DNA of 64,000 bases from DASREM01 sp035652095 (GTDB taxonomy: Bacteria > Acidobacteriota > Terriglobia > Terriglobales > Acidobacteriaceae): NCBI GenBank assembly GCA_035652095.1, contig DASREM010000013.1:332044-396043 (forward strand), given 5' to 3'. How positions within the stretch are numbered: the stretch's first letter is position 1; every line of letters starts with the position of its first letter. The position numbers and the translations under genes are program-made. Shown one piece after another: positions 32,960 to 44,800 of the stretch. The notes under the pieces were generated by a model. That model saw nothing but the letters and a program-made list of their open reading frames with translations. It had not been told where the DNA came from and ran no database searches.

Positions 32960-35900
32960 GTGAACCTACGCCGCCTTGCTAACTTAGTCCTGATTTGTGT
33001 GCTTGCTCTTCCACTCGCTGCCCAGGAAAAACAGCAACCGGAAAGCAAAAAACAGGAACCGCCGGTCGAGAAGACCAAGAAAAATCAGAAGAAAGCTCCC
33101 CCCGACAAGAACGCCACGCCCGAAGAGAAGAAAGGCGTCCCCACTTCCGATACCTTCAGCGGACTGCAATTTCGCCTGATTGGGCCTGCAGTCGCCTCCG
33201 GGCGCGTGATCGCATTCGCGGTGAATCCCAAAAACAAGTACGAGTATTACGTTGGCGTGGCTTCCGGCGGGGTGTGGAAGACGACCAACGATGGCACCAC
33301 TTGGACTCCAGTCTTCGACGGCGAGGGCTCGTACTCGATCGGATGGGTCACCCTCGATCCCAACGATCCTTCCATCGTGTGGGTAGGAACGGGCGAAAGC
33401 AATAGCCAACGAAGCGTCGGTTATGGCGATGGCGTGTATCGCTCCGAAGATGGCGGCAAGAGCTGGAAGAACCTGGGTCTAAAGAAGTCCGAGCACATCG
33501 GCCGCATCGTCATTGATCCCCGGGACAGCAAAGTGGTGTATGTCGCCGCGGAAGGTCCGTTGTGGGGACCGGGCGGGGATCGCGGCCTCTATAAGACGAC
33601 CGACGCCGGCAAGACCTGGAAAGCCGTCTTGACCATCAGCGAGAATACCGGCGTGGCCGACGTGGCCCTGGACCCATCGAATCCTGACATTCTTTATGCC
33701 ACCGCGTACCAGCGTCGCCGCCATGTATTTACCCTCATTGATGGCGGCCCCGAGAGCGCGATCTACAAGTCCACCGATGCCGGCGCAACCTGGAACAAAC
33801 TGAAGTCGGGCTTGCCCACCGAAGACATGGGACGCATCGGCGTGATCGTCTCGCCAGCCGATCCCAACGTGGTCTACGCCACCATCGAGGCCGCGAACGG
33901 CAAAGGCGGCGTCTTTCGCTCCAATGACAAGGGCGCCACATGGGAAAAGCGAAACGATTTCGATCAGGGCGCCATGTACTACGGCCAGATCATTGCTGAC
34001 CCGAAAAACGTTGATCGCGTATTCGTGATGAACGTCTACATGCGCGAGTCAACCGACGGCGGCAAAACGCTTCGCAAGGTGAACGAAGCCAATCATCATG
34101 GCGATAACCATGCACTTTGGATTGACCCCGATAATACCCGGCATGCTTTGCTCGGCAGTGATGGCGGGGTGGCTGAGACCTTTGATGGTTTTGCCGCTTG
34201 GCAATTCAAGGCTAACCTGCCAACGGTCCAGTTTTACGATGTCGCCGTAGACAATTCGCCTTCGTTTTACAGCGTCTGCGGAGGAACGCAGGACAATTTC
34301 TCCTGGTGCGGGCCTTCGCGGACCAAGGCAATCAATGGCATCATGAACTCGGACTGGTTCGTCACCACGGGGGGCGATGGCTTCCGTTCGCAAGTAGATC
34401 CGGAGGACGCGAACACCATCTACGCCGAGTCGCAATACGGCGTACTGGTGCGCCACGATCGCCGCACGGGCGAACAGTTGCTCATTCAACCTGCCGAGGG
34501 CAAGGGCGAGCCTCCCTTGCGCTGGAACTGGGATTCGCCCCTCATCATCAGCCCGCACTCCCACACCCGGTTGTATTTTGCCGCCAACAAGCTGTTTCGC
34601 AGCGATGATCGCGGACAAAGCTGGAAGCCTATCGGCGGCGATCTTACCCGCCAGATTGACCGCAACAAGCTGCCCGTGATGGGCAAGGTGTGGGGCCCGG
34701 ATGCGGTGGCGAAGAACCAATCCACCTCGTTTTACGGAAACATTGTTGCCCTGGCCGAATCGCCAAAGCAGGAGAACCTGGTTTACGTCGGGACTGACGA
34801 TGGTCTCATCCAGGTCACCGAGGATGGCGCAAACTGGACCCGCTACGAAAAATTTGCCGGCGTTCCCGACAACACCTACGTCAGCCGGCTCGCAGCCTCA
34901 CATCATGCCGCGGGCACAGTCTATGCTGCCTTCGATAATCACAAGAACGAAGACTTCAAACCCTATCTGCTGAAGTCCACAGACAAGGGCAAGACCTGGA
35001 GTTCGATCGCCGGCGACTTGCCGGAGAACGGCCCCGTGCTCGCGTTTGCGGAAGACCCTGTGAACCCGGATCTTCTGTTTGCCGGAACCGAATTTGGAGT
35101 CTTCTTCACCATGAATGGCGGCCAGAAGTGGATCCAGCTCAAGGGCGGGCTGCCCACCATTGCGGTGCCCGACATCGTGGTCCATCCCAAGGCCAACGAC
35201 TTAGTCCTCGCAACCTTCGGCCGCGGGTTCTATGTTCTCGACGACATTACCCCGCTGCGACATCTTAAAGCGGAAACCTTGCAGCAAGACGTCACGGTAT
35301 TTCCTGTGAGAGATCCGCTGATGTACGTGGAGCGGCTGCCGCTGGGTCTTCCAAAGAAAGGTTTCCAAGGAGACGCGCTCTACACAGCCGATAATCCGCC
35401 GTACGGCGCGACCTTCACCTACTTCCTGAAAGACAAACTCAAGACCAGGAAAGAGGCTCGCCAGGAAGCCGAGAAGGAGGCGGCCAAGAAAAATCAAACA
35501 CTCCCCTACCCCAGCAACGACGAACTGCGCGCCGAAGCGCAACAGGCCAAACCCGAAGTCTACTTCATGGTGTACGACGACTCCGGTGCGCCCATTCGAC
35601 GCGTCAACGCCGACGTAGGCGAAGGTTTCCATCGTGCTTCTTGGGATCTGCGCTACTTCGCGCCGGCGCTCAGCGATGAAGAGGGCTCGAGCGGCGACGA
35701 AGACTTCCCGAGCGCCGGTAACCAGGGCCCGCTGGTGCTGGCTGGAAAATATTCGGTGCGGCTCTTTAAGCGCGTAGATGGAAACGTCGCCCAACTCGGT
35801 GCACCCCAGTTGTTCAGCGTGGTTGCCGACGGCACAACGGGAGTAAGCGACAGCGACCGCGCGGCGCAGGAGGACTTCAATCGTAAGGTGTCGCGATTGT

Positions 35901-36331
35901 ATCGTGCCGTATCCGGAGCAACCAAAACGACTGACGATGTGGCGAACCGGCTGAAGAGCATACGCCGGGCTCTCCACGAAACGCCGAATGCCGATCCTCT
36001 TCTCGCCCAGGCCGACCTGATCGAGCAGCACAATCGTGAGATCCAGCGCGCGCTCAGCGGCGACTCTGCGCTGGCTGCTCGGAGTGAGAATGTGCCTAGC
36101 TCGATCAACGACCGTCTTACCGGCATCATGGAAGGCGAACGCTTCTCGATCTATCGTCCCACACAGACCCACCTGGATGCCTTCAGCATCGCATCCCAGG
36201 AGTTCGCGGACCAGTTGACGAAACTGCATTCCCTGGTGCAGGTGGATCTGATGAAGCTGGAAAAAGACATGGAAGCAGCCGGCGCTCCCTGGACGCCTGG
36301 GCGGGTTCCAGAGTGGCAGCAGGAGAAGTAG
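32960..36331 (+). CDS. secreted Vps10/BNR-type propeller protein (sialidase-like superfamily)
   Basis: About 1123 residues. I chose the GTG at 32960 because GGGAG lies five bases upstream and a signal peptide starts at once (VNLRRLANLVLICVLALPLAAQ). A Lys/Glu/Pro-rich linker follows. Ten Asp-box-like motifs of the S-x-D-x-G-x-T/S-W type occur along residues about 90-740 (for example RSEDGGKSW, KTTDAGKTW, KSTDAGATW, RSDDRGQSW, KSTDKGKTW), indicating a large multi-blade beta propeller as in sortilin/Vps10 proteins and xyloglucanases. The C-terminal third is alpha/beta and coiled. I see no catalytic acid pair for a glycosidase. Upstream in-frame starts at 32894 and 32948 are less likely. Confidence 0.85.
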   Translation: MNLRRLANLVLICVLALPLAAQEKQQPESKKQEPPVEKTKKNQKKAPPDKNATPEEKKGVPTSDTFSGLQFRLIGPAVASGRVIAFAVNPKNKYEYYVGVASGGVWKTTNDGTTWTPVFDGEGSYSIGWVTLDPNDPSIVWVGTGESNSQRSVGYGDGVYRSEDGGKSWKNLGLKKSEHIGRIVIDPRDSKVVYVAAEGPLWGPGGDRGLYKTTDAGKTWKAVLTISENTGVADVALDPSNPDILYATAYQRRRHVFTLIDGGPESAIYKSTDAGATWNKLKSGLPTEDMGRIGVIVSPADPNVVYATIEAANGKGGVFRSNDKGATWEKRNDFDQGAMYYGQIIADPKNVDRVFVMNVYMRESTDGGKTLRKVNEANHHGDNHALWIDPDNTRHALLGSDGGVAETFDGFAAWQFKANLPTVQFYDVAVDNSPSFYSVCGGTQDNFSWCGPSRTKAINGIMNSDWFVTTGGDGFRSQVDPEDANTIYAESQYGVLVRHDRRTGEQLLIQPAEGKGEPPLRWNWDSPLIISPHSHTRLYFAANKLFRSDDRGQSWKPIGGDLTRQIDRNKLPVMGKVWGPDAVAKNQSTSFYGNIVALAESPKQENLVYVGTDDGLIQVTEDGANWTRYEKFAGVPDNTYVSRLAASHHAAGTVYAAFDNHKNEDFKPYLLKSTDKGKTWSSIAGDLPENGPVLAFAEDPVNPDLLFAGTEFGVFFTMNGGQKWIQLKGGLPTIAVPDIVVHPKANDLVLATFGRGFYVLDDITPLRHLKAETLQQDVTVFPVRDPLMYVERLPLGLPKKGFQGDALYTADNPPYGATFTYFLKDKLKTRKEARQEAEKEAAKKNQTLPYPSNDELRAEAQQAKPEVYFMVYDDSGAPIRRVNADVGEGFHRASWDLRYFAPALSDEEGSSGDEDFPSAGNQGPLVLAGKYSVRLFKRVDGNVAQLGAPQLFSVVADGTTGVSDSDRAAQEDFNRKVSRLYRAVSGATKTTDDVANRLKSIRRALHETPNADPLLAQADLIEQHNREIQRALSGDSALAARSENVPSSINDRLTGIMEGERFSIYRPTQTHLDAFSIASQEFADQLTKLHSLVQVDLMKLEKDMEAAGAPWTPGRVPEWQQEK

Positions 36332-36645
36332 AAGTAGCCGGCGCACTTGGTTTTACTTCCTGTGACTTCGTGTCCTTGGTGGTGAATGCAAAAATGTCAA
36401 CCACCAAGGCCACCAAGAATCACAAAGGAGAACTGATCAGCGGTTGCTCCGGCGCACTCAAGATCCCCGCCCTCTTCCCATTTTCGGAAAGCCGCCGCTG
36501 CCTTTTCCACCGCTCAGAATCCTTGTCACCACAACAAGTGCTTGCGATCACCCATGGCTGTGATAGACTTCCGGGCCATCCGCAGTTCTGCGTCTTTAGC
36601 AGGAGACTGCGCGGGGGCAAACTCGAAATGCGGGAGACTCGTTGA
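36332..36645. other. 314-base intergenic region before the oxidase operon
   Basis: Contains an inverted repeat element (36352-36430) and the promoter region of coxB. A weak promoter-like pair TTGCGA-16-TAGACT occurs near 36543-36570. GGGAG lies nine bases before the coxB ATG. No gene. Confidence 0.45.
36352..36430. repeat. REP-like inverted repeat (CCTTGGTGGT family)
   Basis: Perfect ten-base arms CCTTGGTGGT (36374-36383) and ACCACCAAGG (36400-36409) around a 16-base loop. Similarity extends outwards imperfectly (TGTGACTTCGTG / CACCAAGAATCACA). Intergenic repeats of this sequence type are recurrent in many genomes; copy number here is unknown. Confidence 0.6.
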
Positions 36646-37455
36646 ATGGGCCTCGCTCTTCTGGCGGTCATCTGGCTGATTACCTTGGCCAGCACCTACT
36701 TCTTCATCGCGAAAACCTGGTGGTTCCCGGCTGGACTTTCTACGGCAGCGGCGGGAATAGACCACCAATTCACGGTCACGTTCATTGCCATGGGCGTGGT
36801 TTTCGTAGCTGCCCAGTTGGCGCTCGGTTACCTGGTCTGGAAATATCGTGACCGCGGCGCCGCCTCCTCGCCGGTGGAGTACTCCCACGGCAATATCAAG
36901 CTGGAGGTCCTCTGGACGACGTTAACCGCCATTCTTTTTGTTGGCCTCAACCTCATGGGCAGCCCCATCTGGGCCGCGGAACGCTTCAGGCCTGCCAAAG
37001 CCGACGCGCTTCCGGTCGAAGTCACCGGCATGCAGTTCGCCTGGTACTTCCGCTACCCCGGCGCTGACGGAAAATATGGCCGCACGGATCCCAAGCTGAT
37101 GGATCCTTCCTCCGGCAACGAGGCCGCGATCGGGCTCGATACCGCCGATCCTGCCGCCAAGGACGATGTGGTGACCGGAACCATGTTGATTCCGGAAAAC
37201 CGCGAGGTGGATCTCACGCTACGCGCGGTGGATGTAATCCACAGTTTCTTTGTCCCCAACATGCGCTTTAAGCAGGACGCGGTTCCCGGCCTCGCGATCC
37301 ACATGCACTTCACTCCAACCCAGATCGGCGACTATGAGATCGCTTGCGCCGAACTGTGCGGCTTGGGGCACTACAAAATGCACGGCATGGTGAAAGTTGT
37401 CAGCCAAGCGGATTTCGACAAATGGCTGGCTGAACGGGAGGCGGCGAAACAGTAA
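36646..37455 (+). CDS. coxB: cytochrome c oxidase subunit II
   Basis: 269 residues. N-terminal membrane helices (about 1-24, 40-62 and 85-105) anchor a periplasmic cupredoxin domain that binds the CuA centre, the entry point of electrons from cytochrome c. CuA ligands are visible: His in VIHSFFVPNMRF (about 202) and CAELCGLGHYKMHGM (two Cys, His, Met; about 237-251). There is no fused haem c domain, so it is not a fused caa3-type subunit II. No lipobox Cys is seen. Its stop is followed immediately by the coxA ATG. Confidence 0.96.
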   Translation: MGLALLAVIWLITLASTYFFIAKTWWFPAGLSTAAAGIDHQFTVTFIAMGVVFVAAQLALGYLVWKYRDRGAASSPVEYSHGNIKLEVLWTTLTAILFVGLNLMGSPIWAAERFRPAKADALPVEVTGMQFAWYFRYPGADGKYGRTDPKLMDPSSGNEAAIGLDTADPAAKDDVVTGTMLIPENREVDLTLRAVDVIHSFFVPNMRFKQDAVPGLAIHMHFTPTQIGDYEIACAELCGLGHYKMHGMVKVVSQADFDKWLAEREAAKQ

Positions 37456-39189
37456 ATGGCAACCACGGCTCCGATTCACGCGCACGCGGCCCCGCAAGGG
37501 TTCATTCGGAAATATATCTTCAGCCTCGACCACAAGATCATCGGCATCCAGTATTACTTCCTAGCACTCACCTCGGTTTTTGTCGGGATGTTTCTCTCCC
37601 TGTTGATGCGCATTCACTTGATCTGGCCTGCCGCCAATCTGCCCTTGATCGGCGAAATCAAGCCTGAAACTTACCTCAGCTTGCTTACCATGCACGGCAC
37701 CATCATGGTGTTCTTCGTGCTGACGACGGCGCCACAGGGCGGTTTCGGCAACTATTTCCTGCCCATCCAGATCGGCGCACCCGACATGGCGTTTCCCGTC
37801 CTGAACATGCTTTCGTTCTGGACGACCTTTCTCGGTTTCGTGGTGATCATCGCTGCCTTCTTCGTCAGTGGCGGTGCTCCCCTTCACGGCTGGACCGGTT
37901 ACACGCCGTTGAGCGCTTTGCCCTCGGCCGGGCCCGGTGAGCAATTAGGGGCTGACCTGTGGGTGATCAGTATCGCGATTTTCTGTCTCGCCTCGCTGAT
38001 GGGCGCCTTGAACTTCATCACTACCACCCTGGACCTCCGCGCCAAGGGCATGACGCTGATGCGCATGCCGCTGACGGTCTGGTCATGGTTCATTACCGCC
38101 ATCCTCGGCTTGCTCGCTTTTGGCGTTCTGCTCTCGGCTGGAATCCTGCTGCTTCTCGATCGCAATCTCGGCACCAGCTTTTATGTACCCCTGGTGGTCG
38201 TGAACGGCCAGATCATGGGTCACAAAGGCGGGTCCCCGCTGCTGTGGCAGCATTTGTTCTGGTTCTTCGGCCACCCCGAGGTTTATATCGCGATCCTTCC
38301 CGGCATGGGGGTCGCTTCCCAGATACTTTCGACCTTCGCACGCAAGCCGATCTTCGGCTACAAGGCCATGGTGTACGCGATTATGGCCATCGGCCTCCTC
38401 GGATTCATGGTGTGGGGACATCACATGTTCATGAGTGGCATGAGCCCGTATTCGGCGTTCGCTTTTTCTCTCATGACCATGTCGATCGGCGTTCCCTCGG
38501 CCATCAAGACGTTCAACTGGCTCGGCACCCTGTACAAGGCTCGAATCCGCTTCTACACGCCGATGCTTTTCGCCATCGGATTCGTTTCGCTTTTTGTCTC
38601 CGGAGGCCTGAGCGGGCCATTCCTGGCGCAGCCGGTGCTCGACATTCCGCTGCATGACACCTACTTCGTTGTGGGGCATTTCCACTTGATCATGGGTGTC
38701 GCCGCCATCTTCGGAATCTTTGCAGCCACCTACTACTGGTTCCCCAAGATGTTCGGACGCATGATGCACGAGGGCATGGGCAAGCTGCATTTCTGGATAA
38801 CCCTGGTCGGCACCTATGCCATCTTTATGCCCATGCATTACCTGGGTTTGGCCGGACATCCGCGCCGCTACTCCCAGCTCACCGAAGTTGGATATCTGCA
38901 CAACCTGATTCCGTTGCAGACGTTCATGACTTACGCGGCCTTTGTCACCATCGCAGTACAGTTTGTGTTCCTGTTCAACCTGTTCTGGAGCATGTTCAAG
39001 GGCCCGAAGGCGAGCGACAATCCGTGGGAATCCACCACGCTGGAGTGGACGACGGCGACTCCGCCTCCGCACGATAATTTCGGCGGGCATACCCCGGTAG
39101 TCAATCACGGTCCGTACGAGTACAGCGTGCCGGGCGCTCCGCGTGATTTTGTCATGCAGACCGATCCTGCTACAACTCGAGCGCACTAG
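37456..39189 (+). CDS. coxA: cytochrome c oxidase subunit I
   Basis: 577-residue catalytic subunit of an aa3-type haem-copper oxidase, with about 12 membrane helices. It reduces O2 to water and pumps protons. The low-spin haem His is in the first helices (LTMHGTIMVFF). CuB ligands and the Tyr are in WFFGHPEVYIAILPG and WGHHMFMSGM, and the late haem ligands are in VGHFHLIMG. The Glu of GHPEVYI marks an A-type enzyme. The C-terminal extension after the last helix is Pro/His-rich. It abuts coxB with no gap and is followed by subunit III after nine bases. Confidence 0.97.
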   Translation: MATTAPIHAHAAPQGFIRKYIFSLDHKIIGIQYYFLALTSVFVGMFLSLLMRIHLIWPAANLPLIGEIKPETYLSLLTMHGTIMVFFVLTTAPQGGFGNYFLPIQIGAPDMAFPVLNMLSFWTTFLGFVVIIAAFFVSGGAPLHGWTGYTPLSALPSAGPGEQLGADLWVISIAIFCLASLMGALNFITTTLDLRAKGMTLMRMPLTVWSWFITAILGLLAFGVLLSAGILLLLDRNLGTSFYVPLVVVNGQIMGHKGGSPLLWQHLFWFFGHPEVYIAILPGMGVASQILSTFARKPIFGYKAMVYAIMAIGLLGFMVWGHHMFMSGMSPYSAFAFSLMTMSIGVPSAIKTFNWLGTLYKARIRFYTPMLFAIGFVSLFVSGGLSGPFLAQPVLDIPLHDTYFVVGHFHLIMGVAAIFGIFAATYYWFPKMFGRMMHEGMGKLHFWITLVGTYAIFMPMHYLGLAGHPRRYSQLTEVGYLHNLIPLQTFMTYAAFVTIAVQFVFLFNLFWSMFKGPKASDNPWESTTLEWTTATPPPHDNFGGHTPVVNHGPYEYSVPGAPRDFVMQTDPATTRAH

Positions 39190-39198
39190 AAACTGGGT

Positions 39199-39939
39199 AT
39201 GTCGACTTTGTCTCCCACAATTACCGATTTCAACACTGGGCAGGGCGGACGCGGCTCCCGACCGCCAACCTCCTTTGGCGGCGGCGACGATGGCCAGGGC
39301 AGCACTGGCCCAAATTATGGTGAGCGCCTACGCCGCGCACGGCTGGGACTCGCGGTCGCGATCACGCCTATCGTTATGCTGTTCGTGTCCTTCACGAGCG
39401 CTTACATCGTGCGTAAGGGCCTTCCCACCCTTGACGAAACCACCGGCAACTACGTTCGAGACTGGCTTTCAGTCAACATGCCCTGGACATTGCTGCTGGT
39501 GAATACGGTCATCCTGCTCTTCAGCAGCGTCACCATGGAACTTGCCAGGCGCCAAATCACCCGGCAAGCCGCGCTGGCCCCGGTTCGCTCAATTCCGGGA
39601 GTGTCTGTCGGCGAAGAACGCAGCTTCCCATGGCTCAATCTAACGACCGTCCTGGGATTAACTTTTCTGGTCGGGCAATGGCTGGCATGGAAGGAACTGG
39701 AGAATCGTGGCTTCTACGTCGCTACCAGTACCAGCAGTTCCTTCGTGTACCTGCTCACCGGAATGCACGCGATTCACCTGATCGGCGGCATCGTGGCCTT
39801 GATGTACGCAGCCATCATTTCCTGGCTGCATCGCCCCGTCGAGGCCCGTCGCATCGTCGTAGATGTGAGCGCCTGGTACTGGCACTTCATGGCGATTCTT
39901 TGGATTTACATTTTCGCGTTGCTGGGTTTTGCGCGGTAA
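39199..39939 (+). CDS. cytochrome c oxidase subunit III family protein (copy 1)
   Basis: 246 residues with five predicted membrane helices. A Gly/Ser-rich N-terminal extension (about 1-48) precedes the COX3-like core with LLTGMHAIHLIGGIVAL and the final WYWHFMAILWIYIFALLGF helix, both diagnostic of the family. It is one of two adjacent COX3-type genes. This one is closer to the short bacterial form (helices 3-7 type). The next COX3 gene starts 30 bases downstream with its own AGGAG (39955 region). Confidence 0.9.
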   Translation: MSTLSPTITDFNTGQGGRGSRPPTSFGGGDDGQGSTGPNYGERLRRARLGLAVAITPIVMLFVSFTSAYIVRKGLPTLDETTGNYVRDWLSVNMPWTLLLVNTVILLFSSVTMELARRQITRQAALAPVRSIPGVSVGEERSFPWLNLTTVLGLTFLVGQWLAWKELENRGFYVATSTSSSFVYLLTGMHAIHLIGGIVALMYAAIISWLHRPVEARRIVVDVSAWYWHFMAILWIYIFALLGFAR

Positions 39940-39969
39940 GTCTAGTTTCTTACAAGGAGACCGGGGAAC

Positions 39970-40767
39970 ATGGCTGACGTCGCGGTGCAACATAGCGTGG
40001 CGGACGTTTACGAGCCGTCACTGTTTGGCACCTACTCGAAAAAAATCGGAATGTGGCTGTTCCTGCTCTCCGATTCCCTCACCTTCGGAGCGCTGCTGTG
40101 GGCCTACACCTACGGACGGATTTCGACCCAGAACTGGCCGACTCCGTTTCACTCTGAGAGTATCCGCAACGCCACCATCATGACTGCGTTCCTGCTTACC
40201 AGTTCTTTGACGATGGTGCTCGCAGTGCGCGCTTCCGTGGATAAAAAGCCGAAGCAGCAACTCTGGTATCTGCTGGCTACCATGGCTTGCGGGCTAGGTT
40301 TCGTCATCCTGCACGGCCGTGAATGGACGAACCTGATTGCAGAAGGTCTCACCCTGCCGGTGTTCCCTTCCGTCCCCGGTCAAGCGACCAGTTCTGAGTT
40401 CAGCGACGTCGCCAAGACTGTGCCGCAATTTGGCGCCACCTTCTTTGGCCTGACCGGAATGCACATGCTTCACGTGACCCTGGGTGTCGTTTACCTGGGA
40501 GTGGTGGCCCTGCGAAAGAAGTTCATTCCGATCCTGCTGGGTTTATGGCTTCTCGCATGGCTCGCTACGCCGGCCTATAGCCCGTTCCACTATGGTGCCC
40601 ATGTTTTGCTCATTGCTGCCATCGTGTGCGCAGTGATCGTTTTTTTGAAGCCGAAGGTCTATGACTCAGCCGACGTCGAGGTCGCCGGCCTGTACTGGCA
40701 CTTTGTCGATCTGGTCTGGATGTTTATCTTCCCGCTGGTGTACCTGATGTCGACAAAAATCGTCTAG
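39970..40767 (+). CDS. cytochrome c oxidase subunit III family protein (copy 2)
   Basis: 265 residues, about seven membrane helices. COX3 signatures are KKIGMWLFLLSDSLTFGALLW, LTGMHMLHVTLG and the terminal AGLYWHFVDLVWMFIFPLVYL. AAGGAG precedes the ATG. Two different subunit III genes in tandem probably both assemble with the enzyme, or one replaces the other; the roles cannot be told apart here. Subunit IV follows after 12 bases. Confidence 0.92.
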   Translation: MADVAVQHSVADVYEPSLFGTYSKKIGMWLFLLSDSLTFGALLWAYTYGRISTQNWPTPFHSESIRNATIMTAFLLTSSLTMVLAVRASVDKKPKQQLWYLLATMACGLGFVILHGREWTNLIAEGLTLPVFPSVPGQATSSEFSDVAKTVPQFGATFFGLTGMHMLHVTLGVVYLGVVALRKKFIPILLGLWLLAWLATPAYSPFHYGAHVLLIAAIVCAVIVFLKPKVYDSADVEVAGLYWHFVDLVWMFIFPLVYLMSTKIV

Positions 40768-40779
40768 GAGCTGAGAGCA

Positions 40780-41121
40780 ATGGAAGATATCCAGTTGGCC
40801 ATCGCGGAACGGGTCGCAGAGCAACACCGGCATCACCCCAAGGCGCAGTTTTTCTGGGTGTGGGCGGCCTTGCTGGTTATGACTGGGATCGAGGTTTATC
40901 TCGGATACCAGAACATGGAACCCGTCCGCATGTTGTCCATCCTGATGGGCCTGTCGATTCTGAAGGCTGGACTCATCATCGCCTACTTCATGCACATGAA
41001 GTTCGAAATGTCGCGGATGCGCTGGCTCACGATGAGTTCGCTGGTCTTCTGTCTGGCCATGATGCTGGTCTTCCTGCCGGATGCATTCCGCTTGTTGCAC
41101 CTCGGTGTAGGTGCAAGATGA
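40780..41121 (+). CDS. cytochrome c oxidase subunit IV family protein
   Basis: 113 residues, three membrane helices (about 25-42, 48-66 and 78-98). The motif KAGLIIAYFMHMKFE is typical of prokaryotic subunit IV (CtaF/CyoD type), a small structural subunit that stabilises the oxidase core. It overlaps the following small gene by four bases (ATGA). Confidence 0.9.
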   Translation: MEDIQLAIAERVAEQHRHHPKAQFFWVWAALLVMTGIEVYLGYQNMEPVRMLSILMGLSILKAGLIIAYFMHMKFEMSRMRWLTMSSLVFCLAMMLVFLPDAFRLLHLGVGAR

Positions 41122-41348
41122 AGCTGCGATTGGCGGCCGCTTCCCTGCTGTTCGCGCTCTGGGCGGTGCCTGCCTTTGCGCAGGGATGCGCGATGTGCTA
41201 CAGCACGGCCGCCGGCACGACCAAAGACGGTCAGCGCGCCATTAGCCATGGTGTTCTCGTGTTACTGATTCCTCCCGTGGGGATCATGACCGCCGGGATC
41301 GGCTTTGCCTTCCACTACGGCAAGCGGCGGGATCAGGATCATTCCTGA
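41118..41348 (+). CDS. small exported protein with CxxC motif
   Basis: 76 residues, too short to be obvious. A signal peptide (MKLRLAAASLLFALWAVPAFA) is followed by GCAMCYSTAAG, then one membrane helix (VLVLLIPPVGIMTAGIGFAF) and a basic tail ending in HS. The ATG overlaps the subunit IV stop (ATGA), so it belongs to the oxidase operon. The Cys pair sits just outside the membrane and could bind copper or haem or act in redox. That role is inference. Confidence 0.75.
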   Translation: MKLRLAAASLLFALWAVPAFAQGCAMCYSTAAGTTKDGQRAISHGVLVLLIPPVGIMTAGIGFAFHYGKRRDQDHS

Positions 41349-41412
41349 ATTTCAGCCTCCCTCGTCAGGCCACGTCTTCACCGTCCGCCCCATCTCATGG
41401 TTGAGGTGTGTC

Positions 41413-41763
41413 ATGCGACCCTGTTCATGGATTCCGGCTTCCCTGCTCTCCCTGGTTTTTTGCTTAAGCCTTTCTGCAGCTGCGCAGACGAACGGCGTGG
41501 ACATGAACTCCCAGGCGGAGCGTCCCACGCCGTCAGCAAACAGCGAGCAACCTCTCCGGCGCATGGACGTCAAGACTTTCACCGGGAAGGTGACCCGTCA
41601 CAGCAACGGGTACGTTCTCTACGAGATGGCCACGGGCCTGGTTTATAAGCTCGATAATCAGAGCGAGGCCAAGAGATTTATGGGCAAGGACGTTTCTGTT
41701 GTCGGCCAACTTGTGCCACCCGGCGAAGCCATTCACGTCAACAAGATCGAACGGGCGAAGTAG
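41413..41763 (+). CDS. DUF5818 secreted protein
   Basis: 116 residues from the ATG at 41413, with GAGG six bases upstream; a longer frame lacks such a site. A signal peptide (about 1-24) is followed by a polar spacer and a small OB-like beta domain, with TFTGKVTRHSNGYVLYEMATG and VSVVGQLVPPGEAIHVNKIE matching the DUF5818 pattern common in acidobacterial secreted proteins. Function is unknown. It stands between the oxidase operon and uvrA. Confidence 0.78.
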   Translation: MRPCSWIPASLLSLVFCLSLSAAAQTNGVDMNSQAERPTPSANSEQPLRRMDVKTFTGKVTRHSNGYVLYEMATGLVYKLDNQSEAKRFMGKDVSVVGQLVPPGEAIHVNKIERAK

Positions 41764-41878
41764 GTCGCGCCTCAGCCCACGCTGGACTGATCCCTGCTTT
41801 ATAATAGAGAGATTCCCCAACCTCTCCGGGGCCTTCTGTGTGCCTGGCGAACAGACCGGTTGCGGAACTCTCTTACAG

Positions 41879-44786
<2,908 letters not shown>

Positions 44787-44800
<14 letters not shown>

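Noticed and set aside
38083..39186. 367-residue leftward frame opposite coxA
   Set aside because: Antisense shadow of a well-recognised oxidase subunit I gene, without recognisable domains.
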